64,000 nt of DNA from Nonomuraea jiangxiensis (GCF_900099965.1 NZ_FNDJ01000006.1:62001-126000); one strand, 5' to 3'. Positions 37,770 to 46,215 are shown, counted from the stretch's first letter. A program made the numbers and translations. The notes: generated by a model from the letters alone, not told the origin.

Positions 37770-38246
37770 TCAGCTTCTCGACCGCAGCCGCTTCCACCAT
37801 GAAGGCTTGATGACGCGGGCGGTCGTCCCGTGTGGCACCACACCCGTCATGGCGTACTTGAAGAAGGCTTCAATATCGTGGTCGGTCCCGTTGTGGATCC
37901 GCTTCGCGACCTTGTTGTGCGGATAGCCACGAACCCCGTCAGGGCTCTCCACGGCGGCGGCGCTCTCGCTGGTGCAGTACACCCATGTCCAGGCGGCGTT
38001 CCGGACGATCATCTCGCCCAGATAGGCCCCCGCACCCATGATCACACTGTGAATCACCTCGGGAGGCGGCTTCGAGGCGGCGAACTGCGTGCAGTAGTTG
38101 TCGAGATGGTGGATGAACGCCGGGTCCCAGTCGAGGAAGTGTCCGTCCGCGCGCGTGTGCTCCACGAAGCGCTCGGCCAGGCTCCGCATGTACTCGGCAG
38201 TCTCGGCGTCGCTGGGGGGCGGTTTCTGCGGCGACTTACTGCGCAC
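37770..38246 (-). CDS. Hypothetical protein, soluble
   Basis: I place the start at GTG 38246 because GGAG lies 6 bases upstream; a TTG at 38252 is immediately next to that site and less likely. The 158-residue protein has a Pro/Lys-rich N-terminus, a helical middle (FIHHLDNYCTQFAASKPPPE, IHSVIMGAGAYLGEMIVRN) and a C-terminal region with KRIHNGTDHDIEAFFKYAM ending in a basic tail. The GAYLGE segment recurs in uncharacterised actinobacterial proteins. No catalytic motif is visible. Confidence 0.6.
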   Translation of the reverse strand: MRSKSPQKPPPSDAETAEYMRSLAERFVEHTRADGHFLDWDPAFIHHLDNYCTQFAASKPPPEVIHSVIMGAGAYLGEMIVRNAAWTWVYCTSESAAAVESPDGVRGYPHNKVAKRIHNGTDHDIEAFFKYAMTGVVPHGTTARVIKPSWWKRLRSRS

Positions 38247-38391
38247 CGTCAACTCCTACATCCCGATTCAAATCGTCAGCGCAGCTTCCCACGACACGGG
38301 CCCGAGCCGGAAGCCTCACCCGCCCGCTGCCGGCCTGAAGAAAGTCGGCATTCTGAAGCAACCTCCTGGCGTACCTCCGCATGGAGTAGGC

Positions 38392-38949
38392 ATGCAAAGT
38401 GAGATCAGGAGTGTGATGGAGGATCCTCCGCCGGAGTTCCCCCCGATGGAACGGCCTCCCGGGGATGTCGCCATCGCCGAGTTGTTCAAGGCCCACCGTC
38501 TCGGCCTCGTCCGATTCGCCTTCCTGCTGGTGGGGGACCAGGAAACGGCCGAGGACATCGTGCAGGACGCCTTCGCCGCCGTACATCACCGATGGAGTCG
38601 TCTGGCCGATCACGATCAGTTGTTGCCCTATCTCCGTACCGTCGTCCTCAACGGTTGTCGCGCGGTTCACCGTCGGCGGGTGATCGCCCGGCGGTGGTTC
38701 GGGGTCGAACGGGAGGTGCCGTTCTGGTCCGCCGAAGTTCAGGCTTTGCTGGGCGAGACCCAGCGTGAGGTGTTCGCGGCGGTGCGCGATCTCTCGCGCC
38801 GCCAGCGCGAGGCCGTGGTGTTGCGCTATTACCTCGATCTCTCCGAGGCGGACACGGCGGCGGTCATGGGAATCAGCCGCGGAACGGTGAAGTCCACGGT
38901 CTCCCGTGCGCTCAGAAAGCTCGCCGAGAAACTTGAGGAGAACCGATGA
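38392..38949 (+). CDS. ECF sigma factor (SigE-like, actinobacterial)
   Basis: The product has sigma regions 2 (RLGLVRFAFLLVGDQETAED, then IVQDAFAAVHHRWSRL) and 4 (LSRRQREAVVLRYYLDLSEA, then VMGISRGTVKSTVSRALRKL). Two starts are plausible: ATG 38392 with GGAG 5 bases upstream, used here (185 residues), or ATG 38416 with AGGA 5 bases upstream. It overlaps the next gene as ATGA. That gene encodes a membrane protein with a propeller-like outside domain, placed where an anti-sigma factor would be. Confidence 0.87.
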   Translation: MQSEIRSVMEDPPPEFPPMERPPGDVAIAELFKAHRLGLVRFAFLLVGDQETAEDIVQDAFAAVHHRWSRLADHDQLLPYLRTVVLNGCRAVHRRRVIARRWFGVEREVPFWSAEVQALLGETQREVFAAVRDLSRRQREAVVLRYYLDLSEADTAAVMGISRGTVKSTVSRALRKLAEKLEENR

Positions 38950-40100
38950 CCGAGCGGATCGAACACCGACTCCGAGACGCCTTCGCCGCCGGCGCGGACC
39001 TCGTGCACGCCGAGACGCTGCGCTCCACTGACCGTGTCCCGCGATCCCGCCCGCGCCTTCGCAAGTTTCTCCTGCCGGCCCCGATATTGGCCGCTCTCGC
39101 CGTGGTCCTGGTGGTGAGCTTCGCGGCCTTGGCCGGTTTCGGCGCTCCCCCTCCGGTGGGTACGGAAGAGTCCGGCCCGCGCTACCTCCTGACCGCGGGG
39201 AACAACGGCCTGGCGATCCGCGACGCCCTCAACGGAAGGATCACCGACCGCGTCACCATGCCCCCGGCCCCCCAGGGGATCACCCGCGGCCTCCCCGGCG
39301 GATATCTGCTCACCGGAACCGGACAGGGCACGACCTTCTATGTCGCCCAGAGCGTGACATCACTCAAGACAATGGTGACCACCACGTGGTTCTACCGGCT
39401 GCGGGCGGACAGCCGCGGCAAGCTCGCCGAATTGACGCGGGATGTGATCGCTCCCGTGGTCGGAGAGTCCGTCAGCTCCATCGCCATAACGAATGACGGC
39501 ACCCGATTGGCCTACAGCATTGACGGCAAGGTGTGCGGCAAGGACAAGACGCTGCGCTTTTGTCCGGGCGCGCAACTCGTGGTCGTGGATCTGCCCGGCG
39601 GAACGCCGACTCGGACGTGGACGACGAACGCCAACGGGAACATCTGGAGCCTGTCATGGGCGGCCGACCGCCGCAGGCTCGCGTTCGCGGTGACCTCGGA
39701 GGTCCGCGTCCTCGACACGGCCGCCCCCGGCGAAACGCTCAAGAACAGTCACACCGTGGTGCGCGACGCCTCCACTTCGACGGCGGTGGCGATCAGTCCG
39801 GACGGCCGTACGATCCTCGTCGGCGGCGCTTCCTCACCCCGTGGCGGGGAATCACAGCGCTACTCGATCGGCGAATACTCCGTCCCGGACGGAAAACGAA
39901 TCCGCGCGATATTCAGCGGGGAACACTCCGGAAACACCGCCGCCCAGTGGACCCTCATCCGTTATGACTCCACCGGGCGACATCTACTCGTCAAGGGCAA
40001 TTTCCAACCGCTGAGCAGACTGGACGGCGACCGTACCACCGTACTCATCCGCCCGAAGACCCCCGACGCACCGCAGCAGGAGCTGCTCGCCGTCTGGTGA
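38946..40100 (+). CDS. Single-pass membrane protein with WD40/YncE-like domain, coupled to sigma factor
   Basis: The 384-residue protein starts inside the sigma-factor stop (ATGA). A ~45-residue N-terminal segment (IEHRLRDAFAAGADLVHAET) precedes one membrane helix (PILAALAVVLVVSFAALAGF). The outside part has propeller-like repeats (SSIAITNDGTRLAYSIDG, WSLSWAADRRRLAFAV, VAISPDGRTILVGG). SigE-type ECF operons in actinomycetes often encode such proteins next to the sigma gene. The short inside segment could bind the sigma factor, but no zinc motif is present. Confidence 0.75.
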   Translation: MTERIEHRLRDAFAAGADLVHAETLRSTDRVPRSRPRLRKFLLPAPILAALAVVLVVSFAALAGFGAPPPVGTEESGPRYLLTAGNNGLAIRDALNGRITDRVTMPPAPQGITRGLPGGYLLTGTGQGTTFYVAQSVTSLKTMVTTTWFYRLRADSRGKLAELTRDVIAPVVGESVSSIAITNDGTRLAYSIDGKVCGKDKTLRFCPGAQLVVVDLPGGTPTRTWTTNANGNIWSLSWAADRRRLAFAVTSEVRVLDTAAPGETLKNSHTVVRDASTSTAVAISPDGRTILVGGASSPRGGESQRYSIGEYSVPDGKRIRAIFSGEHSGNTAAQWTLIRYDSTGRHLLVKGNFQPLSRLDGDRTTVLIRPKTPDAPQQELLAVW

Positions 40101-40129
40101 CACAACCGCTCCGGGGCGCCCCCCTGTGG

Positions 40130-40558
40130 TCAGGGGCGTAGTTCCGTGGTGGCGGATTGGAGCAGGCGGACGAGGTTGTCGCGTTCGGCGCTGGGCCAGG
40201 AGCTGAAGCGGGTCGTCAGGGTGGCGCCGATGGCCTGCTTGAACTGAGCGGTGACCGCCTCGCCCTGGGGGGTGAGGCGGACGCGGGTCATCCGGCGGTC
40301 GTTGGGGTCGGGTTGGCGAGTGAGCAGACCGCGTCGCTGAAGCCGGTCGACCAGGCCCGTGACGTTCGTCTTGTCGCAGTGCAGCAGGGTCGCGAGCTCG
40401 CCGAAGGCCGGCTGGAGATGCTGAGCGAAGCACAGCAGTTGCGCCTGCTGGGGGGTTAGTCCCTGCTGCCGGCTCACCGTGCTGAACAGGCCGTCGATCT
40501 CCCTGAAGACGCCGATCAGCGTTTCGACGAGCTCGTCGTCATCAGGTGCGTCGGCCAT
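40130..40558 (-). CDS. MarR-family transcriptional regulator
   Basis: The 142-residue protein has the MarR winged helix (PAFGELATLLHCDKTNVTGL, VDRLQRRGLLTRQPDPNDRR) and flanking dimerisation helices. The DPNDRRMTRV wing is typical. It is divergent from an SDR gene, and a 14-bp dyad lies between them, so it most likely represses that gene and possibly itself. One Cys in the recognition region (LLHCDK) could make it redox-sensitive; this is only a suggestion. Confidence 0.88.
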   Translation of the reverse strand: MADAPDDDELVETLIGVFREIDGLFSTVSRQQGLTPQQAQLLCFAQHLQPAFGELATLLHCDKTNVTGLVDRLQRRGLLTRQPDPNDRRMTRVRLTPQGEAVTAQFKQAIGATLTTRFSSWPSAERDNLVRLLQSATTELRP

Positions 40559-40604
40559 GGCAGACAGTCTACTAGCTGGACAGTTGACACCCTCTACCCA
40601 TTTA

Positions 40605-40635
40605 GTCGATGCTATGGACTATCCATAGAATCGAC
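40605..40635. promoter_or_regulatory. Candidate MarR operator, 14-bp dyad
   Basis: GTCGATGCTATGGA (40605-40618) and TCCATAGAATCGAC (40622-40635) are inverted repeats with one mismatch and a 3-base spacer. The dyad lies 14 bases before the SDR start and 46 bases from the MarR start. A TTGACA at 40584-40589 could be the -35 element for the SDR gene, putting the operator over the expected -10 region. Confidence 0.65.
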
Positions 40636-40649
40636 CAACTGGAGGGATC

Positions 40650-41381
40650 ATGCGCGTCGAGGATCGGGTCGCGGTCGTCACCGGCGGATCGCGCGGCATC
40701 GGGCGAGCGATCAGCGGCCGACTCGCCGCATCGGGGATGAGCGTCGTCATCGGCTCCCGCGACCAGGAGACGGCCGCGCGGGCCGTGGCCCAGATCAAGG
40801 AAGCGGGCGGGCTGGCCACCGCGGTCCGCACCGACATCACCCGCGCCGAGGCGGTCAAGGAGCTGTTCGACGCCGCCGAGAGCCAGTACGGCCGGGTGGA
40901 CGTATGGGTGAACAACGCGGCCACGGCGACCGCCGGGCCGCTGGCCCGCGCCACCGACGACGACTTCGACCAGCACCTGCACGCCAACGTGCGGTCCACG
41001 TTCGTGGCGCTGCGCGAGGCCGCACAACGCATCAGCGACCACGGCCGGATCATCCTGATCTCTTCCGCGCTGACCGTGTCGCCGCTGCCCGGCATGGCGC
41101 TGCTGGCCGCAAGCAAGGCCGCCAGTGACCAGCTCGCCCGTACGCTGGCCTGGGAGGTGGGCTCCAGATCCGTCACGGTCAACAGCGTCCTGCCCGGCCT
41201 GACCCGTACCGACGTCATCGACACCCTGCCCCAGCACATCATCGACGACGCCAAGGCCCGCACACCGCTGGGCCGTCTGGGCGAACCCGCCGACATCGCC
41301 GACATCGTCGCGTTCCTGGCCTCCGACGCCGGCCGCTGGATCACCGGCCAGACCATCCACGGCGCCGGAGGCATGATCTAA
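40650..41381 (+). CDS. SDR-family protein lacking the catalytic tyrosine
   Basis: The 243-residue protein has the classical SDR cofactor site (VVTGGSRGIGRAI), NNAAT, an ISSAL serine region and a C-terminal GLTRTDV/ITGQTIHGAGGMI. In the active-site motif YxxxK the Tyr is replaced: the sequence reads GMALLAASKAA, with Leu where Tyr should be. The Lys is kept. It would bind NAD(P)H but may not carry out the usual proton transfer. ATG 40650 follows a GGAGG site. Its last 4 bases overlap the TetR relic in convergent orientation. Confidence 0.85.
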   Translation: MRVEDRVAVVTGGSRGIGRAISGRLAASGMSVVIGSRDQETAARAVAQIKEAGGLATAVRTDITRAEAVKELFDAAESQYGRVDVWVNNAATATAGPLARATDDDFDQHLHANVRSTFVALREAAQRISDHGRIILISSALTVSPLPGMALLAASKAASDQLARTLAWEVGSRSVTVNSVLPGLTRTDVIDTLPQHIIDDAKARTPLGRLGEPADIADIVAFLASDAGRWITGQTIHGAGGMI

Positions 41382-41581
41382 GGAGCCGTCGCCGGGCCAG
41401 GCCGCTCAAAGACCTGGATCACCGAGCCGGCTTGGTGGATCATGGCCTCCAGTAGCAAGCGTATGCTCTGGTGGAGTTCGTCTCTGCTCTCCTGCGTGCC
41501 GGGCAGTGGCGCGATGGACGCTCCCACGCCGATGGCCGCGTCGGCCAGTACGGCGCGGCGATCCCGGCGCTCCATCATCAC
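41378..41581 (-). pseudogene. TetR-type regulator relic with internal deletion
   Basis: The 67-residue frame starts MMMERRDRRAVLADAAIGV, which matches the first helix of TetR regulators. It then passes straight to a C-terminal-like segment (ESRDELHQSIRLLLEAMIHQ), without the helix-turn-helix or ligand domain. It starts 32 bases from the divergent FAD monooxygenase gene, a classic TetR/monooxygenase arrangement. I read it as a regulator that lost its middle ~120 residues. If it is expressed, it cannot bind DNA. Confidence 0.5.
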
Positions 41582-41613
41582 TTGTTTTCCCTTCGCCTGT
41601 AGAAGGGAGTGCC

Positions 41614-42801
41614 ATGGGCGAGAGATCCGCGATTGTCATCGGTGGTGGTATCGCAGGGCTGGCCGCCGCCATTGGACTGCGGCGCATCGGATGGCGGGTC
41701 ACGGTGCTGGAGAAGGCGTCCGCGTTCGGGGCGATCGGGGCGGGCATCTCACTGCTGGCCAACGGATTGCGCGCGCTCGACACGCTGGGGGTGGGCGCTG
41801 CCGTACGCGACGCCGGGTGCCGCCAGCCCGGGGGCAGGATCGCCCCCCCATCAGGCCGGCTGCTGACACCCATGGACGGCGCCGCCATCGAGGACCGGCT
41901 GGGCACGGCGGTCTACTCGTTTCTCCGCCTGGAGCTGCACAACGTGCTGGTCCAGGCCCTGCCGTCCGACGTCCTGGTGCCGGGCGCGCTGATCAGGGCG
42001 CTGGAGCAGGACGGCACGGGAGCCCGCGTCCGCTTCACCACCCCGGACGGCGACGCCGTACTCGACGCGGACATCGTCATCGGCGCCGACGGGCTGAACA
42101 GCTGGGTGCGCTCACAGGTGTGGCCGGAGCATTCCGGCACGGCCTACGCCGGCGCGACCGTCTGGCGGGGCGTGACGAGCGAACCTGTCGGCTCCTCGCA
42201 GGGCGTCGATCAGACGTGGGGCCGTGGCATGGAGTTCGGCTTCACATCGCTGACCGGCGGGCGAACCGAGTGGCACGCCCTGGCCAATGCTCCACGTGAC
42301 ACGCGGTACGCCGACGAACTCGCGGAACTACGGGCGCGATTCGGCTCCTGGCATGATCCGATCCCGGCCGTACTCGCGACCACGCCGCCCGAGGCCGTGC
42401 TCCGCCACGACATCTTCCACCTGGCCGACCCTCTGCCGAGCTACGTCCGCGGCAGTACGGTCCTGATCGGAGACGCGGCCCACGCGATGCAGCCACACCT
42501 CGGGCAGGGGGCCGGCATGGCGCTCGAAGACGCCGTCGTCCTCGCCGCCGAGCTGCGAGCCGGACCCGACCCCGCCGCCGCGCTCGCCCGCTACGATCAC
42601 GCGCGGCGACCGCGAACCCAGTCCGTCGCACGCAACGCCCACCGGGTGGGCCGAATGGGACCACAACTGGAAAACAGACTGGTCATCCTGGTACGCAACA
42701 CCGCGATGCGACTCCTACCGCCAAGCGTCGGACTGAGGGAACTGGTCCGAACCGTCGATTGGACCCCGGCATCACTCGAAGACCCAACGCTCAAGAGGTG
42801 A
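41614..42801 (+). CDS. FAD-dependent monooxygenase (class A)
   Basis: ATG 41614 follows AGAAGGGAG; the product has 395 residues. It has the GGGIAGLAAAIGLRRIGW FAD motif, the DG motif (IVIGADGLNSWVRSQ) and GDAAHAMQPHLGQGAGMALE for the flavin phosphate, the class A hydroxylase set. This MQPHLGQGAGMALEDA variant is found in enzymes acting on 3-hydroxybenzoate-like substrates, antibiotics and polyketides. The divergent regulator is a relic, so this gene may be deregulated. It is not linked to the gentisate cluster 8 kb away. Confidence 0.85.
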   Translation: MGERSAIVIGGGIAGLAAAIGLRRIGWRVTVLEKASAFGAIGAGISLLANGLRALDTLGVGAAVRDAGCRQPGGRIAPPSGRLLTPMDGAAIEDRLGTAVYSFLRLELHNVLVQALPSDVLVPGALIRALEQDGTGARVRFTTPDGDAVLDADIVIGADGLNSWVRSQVWPEHSGTAYAGATVWRGVTSEPVGSSQGVDQTWGRGMEFGFTSLTGGRTEWHALANAPRDTRYADELAELRARFGSWHDPIPAVLATTPPEAVLRHDIFHLADPLPSYVRGSTVLIGDAAHAMQPHLGQGAGMALEDAVVLAAELRAGPDPAAALARYDHARRPRTQSVARNAHRVGRMGPQLENRLVILVRNTAMRLLPPSVGLRELVRTVDWTPASLEDPTLKR

Positions 42802-42921
42802 CCAGGGTTGCGCCCACGAGAGTGGCGTACAAGTTCGGCCTGGACATGGCCGTGGGTGAAATGGCGACGGCCATCGCGCGATCCTTCAAAGGCGCAAGTC
42901 AAAATCGAAGGAGAACACGTG

Positions 42922-43085
42922 ATGGCCGCGGACAACAGTGTGACGCCCGAGCAGTAGCCGGCAAAAGCAGATCGAGACCGGGAACCCCGACTGGTTGCGA
43001 TCCATGGCCAAGGCGTTGATGTTCGCCGAAACCGACAGCCTATGCGCCCCCGGTTACGGCCAGCGCAGGGACGGGGCCACCTTCG
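42922..43085 (+). pseudogene. IS256-type transposase N-terminal fragment
   Basis: A start with AAGGAG opens MAADNSVTPEQ and then meets TAG at 42955. After a +1 shift the frame continues KQIETGNPDWLRSMAKALMF and then AETDSLCAPGYGQRRDG, a typical N-terminus of actinobacterial IS256/Mutator transposases. Nothing of the DDE domain follows; the sequence runs into the next convergent gene. No terminal inverted repeats were found. Confidence 0.6.
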
Positions 43086-43100
43086 CGGCAGATTCCTTCA

Positions 43101-43811
43101 TCACCAGCTCAATACCTTCGAACGGCCAATGGGGACCGGCGGCCGGTCCCGCAGCACCTGCACGCCCAGCGGCACCAGCGCCACGCAGAGCAAACCGGTG
43201 ACCAGCACGTCGGGGACGGAGGCGCCTTTCAGCACGCCCATCCAGGTGCCCCCTGCCAGCAGCAACATCACAGCGCGGGCGGTGCCGAAGAGGCCTGAGC
43301 GCCAGGCGGCGACGGCTAGGAGCAGCGAACCGGCGTACTGGCCGACCGAGGCCCATGACTTCACCCGCCACGGGCCATAGGAGATGTCCACGTACTCCTT
43401 CATGATCGCATCCGTCGCGTGGTCCAGCCCGATGGCCTCGGTGAGCTGGAAGGCGCTCTGGTCGGCGCCAGCGGAGTACAGGCGGGAGAAAAGCCCGGCG
43501 ACCAGCAGGGTGGCGCCCCAGAAGGCGAGGCCGCCACCAACCCGCTGAGCCAAGGCGACGAAAGCGGGGAAGAGCAGCATCGCCCCCAAGGCGAAGACCG
43601 CGTAGGAGAGTGTGAGTAGGGCGGGTTCTGAGGTGTACGCGAGGAGTTGGCCGTAGGCGGCGAAGGGCTGCGCCTCGGCCCATGCGTACTGCTGAGGGGT
43701 GAGGGCGGTGACTGTGCTCAGGTGACGCAGCAGGTATCCGGCGCACATGACCACCGGCCCCAGGATGAGTGTCACACCACCGATCCACCGTCCGGGGAAG
43801 AACGTGTTCAC
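43101..43811 (-). CDS. Polytopic membrane protein of unknown function
   Basis: The 236-residue protein starts at GTG 43811. It has about six hydrophobic segments, including WIGGVTLILGPVVMCAGYLL, LLTLSYAVFALGAMLLFPAF, FWGATLLVAGLFSRL and VLVTGLLCVALVPLGVQVL. A conserved-looking soluble segment (SAGADQSAFQLTEAIGLDHA) lies in the middle. No transporter or enzyme motif is visible. It marks the left edge of the accessory region. Confidence 0.7.
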   Translation of the reverse strand: MNTFFPGRWIGGVTLILGPVVMCAGYLLRHLSTVTALTPQQYAWAEAQPFAAYGQLLAYTSEPALLTLSYAVFALGAMLLFPAFVALAQRVGGGLAFWGATLLVAGLFSRLYSAGADQSAFQLTEAIGLDHATDAIMKEYVDISYGPWRVKSWASVGQYAGSLLLAVAAWRSGLFGTARAVMLLLAGGTWMGVLKGASVPDVLVTGLLCVALVPLGVQVLRDRPPVPIGRSKVLSW

Positions 43812-43927
43812 GGGGGCGAGCCTGTCAAAGCCGAGCCGGGCGGATCATCCGTCGATCGTCAACCGACATCCCTGTCGAAAGTCAGGTCGCACGCACGCCG
43901 ATGGCCGAGCGCCTACAGTGCCGGGCA

Positions 43928-43960
43928 GCGCGAGAACGGCCCCCAGGCCGCACGCGCAGC
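43928..43960. repeat. 33-bp dispersed repeat, copy A
   Basis: This starts GCGCGAGAACGG and ends CGCACGCGCAGC. The same 33 bp occur at 56069-56101 (one mismatch) and 58537-58569 (identical). A decayed version may lie near 45650. The rest of the 43812-44087 gap has no gene I can support. Confidence 0.8.
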
Positions 43961-44087
43961 ACACGACCCCGCAAGCTCGGACCCCACGGCGGCGGTGGCC
44001 CGGCCTACGGCCTCGAACTGTCGATCACCAAGGAAGGCGATTCGATCGAGGCCAGAGGGTCCTGACATGGCGATGCGGCCAGCGACC

Positions 44088-44444
44088 CTACTGCCCGAAG
44101 GAGAATCGAAGCTGAGCATTAATCAGGAAATTGAGCCGATAACGCAGACGGCCGATCACAGCCTGTTCCGGAATTTCCCCAGGCGTCAACAGCGTCCAGC
44201 GCAGGTTGCATCCGCTGTCAGCTGGCCGGATGTCGAACCGAATCTCATCATCGGGCCTTTCCGGCCACAATGACGACCAGACCACGAGCTCAGGCTTCAC
44301 CGCCCGCAGGATACGAGGCTCAACCTCATCGGAACGCAGATCGAGCCATTGCCGCCCACCCGGGCGCCGTGGATCGGTCAGGCTCTCCCACACGATATGG
44401 GCTGGCGGCGATTGCTTACGCTCTCGCGAACCCAGCTCGATCAC
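44088..44444 (-). CDS. SRPBCC-fold small protein
   Basis: The 118-residue protein starts at GTG 44444. It has the N-terminal AHIVWESLTDPRRPGGRQWL helix-strand pattern, central VVWSSLWPERPDDEIRFDI strands, and a long C-terminal helix (IGRLRYRLNFLINAQLRFSF), as in the START/Bet v1 (SRPBCC) superfamily. Such proteins bind small hydrophobic ligands in a pocket; no ligand can be predicted. It is followed after a 199-base gap by an NTF2-like gene convergent in neither sense (both are on the minus strand). Confidence 0.7.
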   Translation of the reverse strand: MIELGSRERKQSPPAHIVWESLTDPRRPGGRQWLDLRSDEVEPRILRAVKPELVVWSSLWPERPDDEIRFDIRPADSGCNLRWTLLTPGEIPEQAVIGRLRYRLNFLINAQLRFSFGQ

Positions 44445-44643
44445 GTCAACAGTCTAAAGAAAGACCGGTCCAGCCCTCGCGGGATCGCAAGTCCATCAGT
44501 ACGGAAGATTTCGGCTCCCAACCTCCCGACCAACCGCGCTACTGCCGGCAGTCCCCGACATTCCCCCAGTGACGGCCACCACATCGGGCGCCATCACACG
44601 CTCGAGGCAGATGCCCGGCACGGAGACACTCGATCGACGCAGG
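44445..44643. other. Gap with no supported gene
   Basis: The region between the SRPBCC and NTF2-like genes contains frames on both strands with biased but unconvincing composition. I see no promoter, hairpin or known motif. It may hold a decayed gene. Confidence 0.25.
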
Positions 44644-45045
44644 TCACAATTGGCCGCCGATGCCCGGTTGCACGCCGAACGGGTTGTCGATGGCGTATCG
44701 CCAGCGCCCATCTTGCCCCCGCCGGGCGACATCAGTGGCGGTGCCCTCGATGTGCACAGGACGGCCATCACGGTCTGTGCCCTCTATGAGCCAGTCGACG
44801 ATCAGCAAGGCGATGTCGCCCGTAGTGTAGACGTGCCGCGGCCGAACAGTGATCGGCAGCCCAAGAAGCACGAATCGGCCATTGGCAGCGTGGGCCTCAT
44901 CGCCGGTCAGCGGTGAGCCCGGCTCCGCGACGAATACCGCCCCACGTTCATAAACTTCCGCCACCGCCTCCACATCCCCGGTGTTGAACCGCTCGGCGAA
45001 TACCATGGGCACGTCCTCGGGGCGATCCGCAAGCTGCCGCATCAT
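44644..45045 (-). CDS. SnoaL/NTF2-like protein (DUF4440-like)
   Basis: The 133-residue protein shows the NTF2-like cone fold pattern: FAERFNTGDVEAVAEVYERG, AVFVAEPGSPLTGDEAHAAN and GRWRYAIDNPFG. Small stand-alone members act as isomerases, hydratases or ligand-binding proteins. It is divergent from the HxlR regulator gene, 63 bases away, which is therefore its likely regulator. Confidence 0.8.
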   Translation of the reverse strand: MMRQLADRPEDVPMVFAERFNTGDVEAVAEVYERGAVFVAEPGSPLTGDEAHAANGRFVLLGLPITVRPRHVYTTGDIALLIVDWLIEGTDRDGRPVHIEGTATDVARRGQDGRWRYAIDNPFGVQPGIGGQL

Positions 45046-45108
45046 CGACGCATCTCCTTCCCAGCAGGTAGATATCAGTCAGATGCGGCAACGCTAGGAG
45101 GCGTCCTC

Positions 45109-45504
45109 GTGACTCACCAAACAGTTGGTTACCCAGCCCGCCCAGGCCTGCCTGACGACCCTCGCGCAAACGTCACCAAACCCACCCCCTCCTGCCCGGT
45201 GGAGATAACCCTCGCGGCCCTGCATGGTCGCTGGACAACCCTCGTGATCCGCGAATTCCTGAAAGGCGACCACACCTTCACCGAACTCCGCCACGCCCTT
45301 CCCGAACTATCGGACAAGGTCCTGTCCGATCGCTTGGCCCACCTGACAGACACCGGTGTGCTCGATCGCCACCGCCAGCCCGGCTGGCCACCCAGGGTCC
45401 ACTACACACTCACCCCACACGGGCGCCGCCTCGGCCCTGTCCTCCAAGCACTATGGGACTGGGGCGCCCACCACCAACCACCCAGCCCAACCGAAACCCG
45501 CTAG
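45109..45504 (+). CDS. HxlR-family winged-helix regulator
   Basis: GTG 45109 has AGGAGG 7 bases upstream. The 131-residue protein has the HxlR pattern: a Cys before the first helix (PSCPVEITLAALHGRWTTLV), then FTELRHALPELSDKVLSDRL and GVLDRHRQPGWPPRVHYTLT. The early Cys is the usual redox or electrophile sensor of this family. It faces the NTF2-like gene, which is its likely target. Confidence 0.88.
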   Translation: MTHQTVGYPARPGLPDDPRANVTKPTPSCPVEITLAALHGRWTTLVIREFLKGDHTFTELRHALPELSDKVLSDRLAHLTDTGVLDRHRQPGWPPRVHYTLTPHGRRLGPVLQALWDWGAHHQPPSPTETR

Positions 45505-45975
45505 CTCGACCCCCCAACATCGCCAAAAGCGTCCCATCCCAGACCTACGGCCATACGGCCTGGAACGTATCCATACGATGATCAGCCGCCTTGATCGGTG
45601 AGCTGAGGATCGAACCCCGGAACCCTCGTACACCACTCCCGTGGACGCAACCGCGACCGGCCCCCAGACCGCACACCCGCGCAACGAACGGGCGGAGGGC
45701 CGGGGTGCGACGGAGTACCGCCTTGATACCAACAGCAACGTCCAGGCAGTCAAGATCTGCCGTCGACCCGCCCCAAGGCCGAGCAGGCCAGGGCCCGCTC
45801 GGCTTGTCTCGGGTCGACGGCGGACGGGATGACCAAGCTTCCACCTCAACCACCTACGGCCCAGGCATCGGCGCTGCGATCATCCCGAAGCCGGAGCTCC
45901 CAACTGGAATTTGGCTCTGACTTGCCGTCTGGGACAGACCAAGCGGCCGATTAGGCATGTCTAATCGGCCGTCGC
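45505..45975. other. Non-coding stretch with a segment repeated at 57.5 kb
   Basis: Bases 45749-45895 resemble 57500-57695. Both copies share blocks such as CCGTCGACCCGCCC, CGCTCGGCTTGTC and CTTCCACCTCA in the same order. The 57.5 kb copy has an extra hairpin-forming segment. No gene in this stretch is convincing. Confidence 0.5.
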
Positions 45976-46215
45976 TTACGAGGCAGGTTCTCTGGCTTCG
46001 CGGTCGTTTCGTGCCCGTGCCCTGACTGGCGGATTCTGATTCTGATCGTTGCGCTCAGCAAGCGTTGCAGCCAACGAGGCAATCATGAACCCGATGCCGA
46101 TCAGAGCGAACGTCATGCCTTTGCTGTCAGCAGGGCTGTTCTAGCCAATCACGTAGCAGCCGCTCATGACGAAGGCCAGTGATCCCAGGACGATGAAGAA
46201 AAACATCGGACGCAT
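45976..46215 (-). pseudogene. Small two-helix membrane protein with an in-frame amber codon
   Basis: From ATG 46215 the frame reads MRPMFFFIVLGSLAFVMSGC then YVIG, a TAG at 46141-46143, and continues in the same frame as NSPADSKG, MTFALIGIGFMIASLAATLA and a polar tail to TAA at 45976. Both halves are hydrophobic helices, as in a two-TM small membrane protein of about 79 residues. The in-frame TAG splits it. It could be a nonsense relic, two separate peptides, or read through. Confidence 0.55.

Noticed and set aside
45605..45640. GGATCGAACCCCGG-like stretch resembling a tRNA T-arm
   Set aside because: The flanking T-stem bases do not pair and no acceptor or anticodon arm is present.
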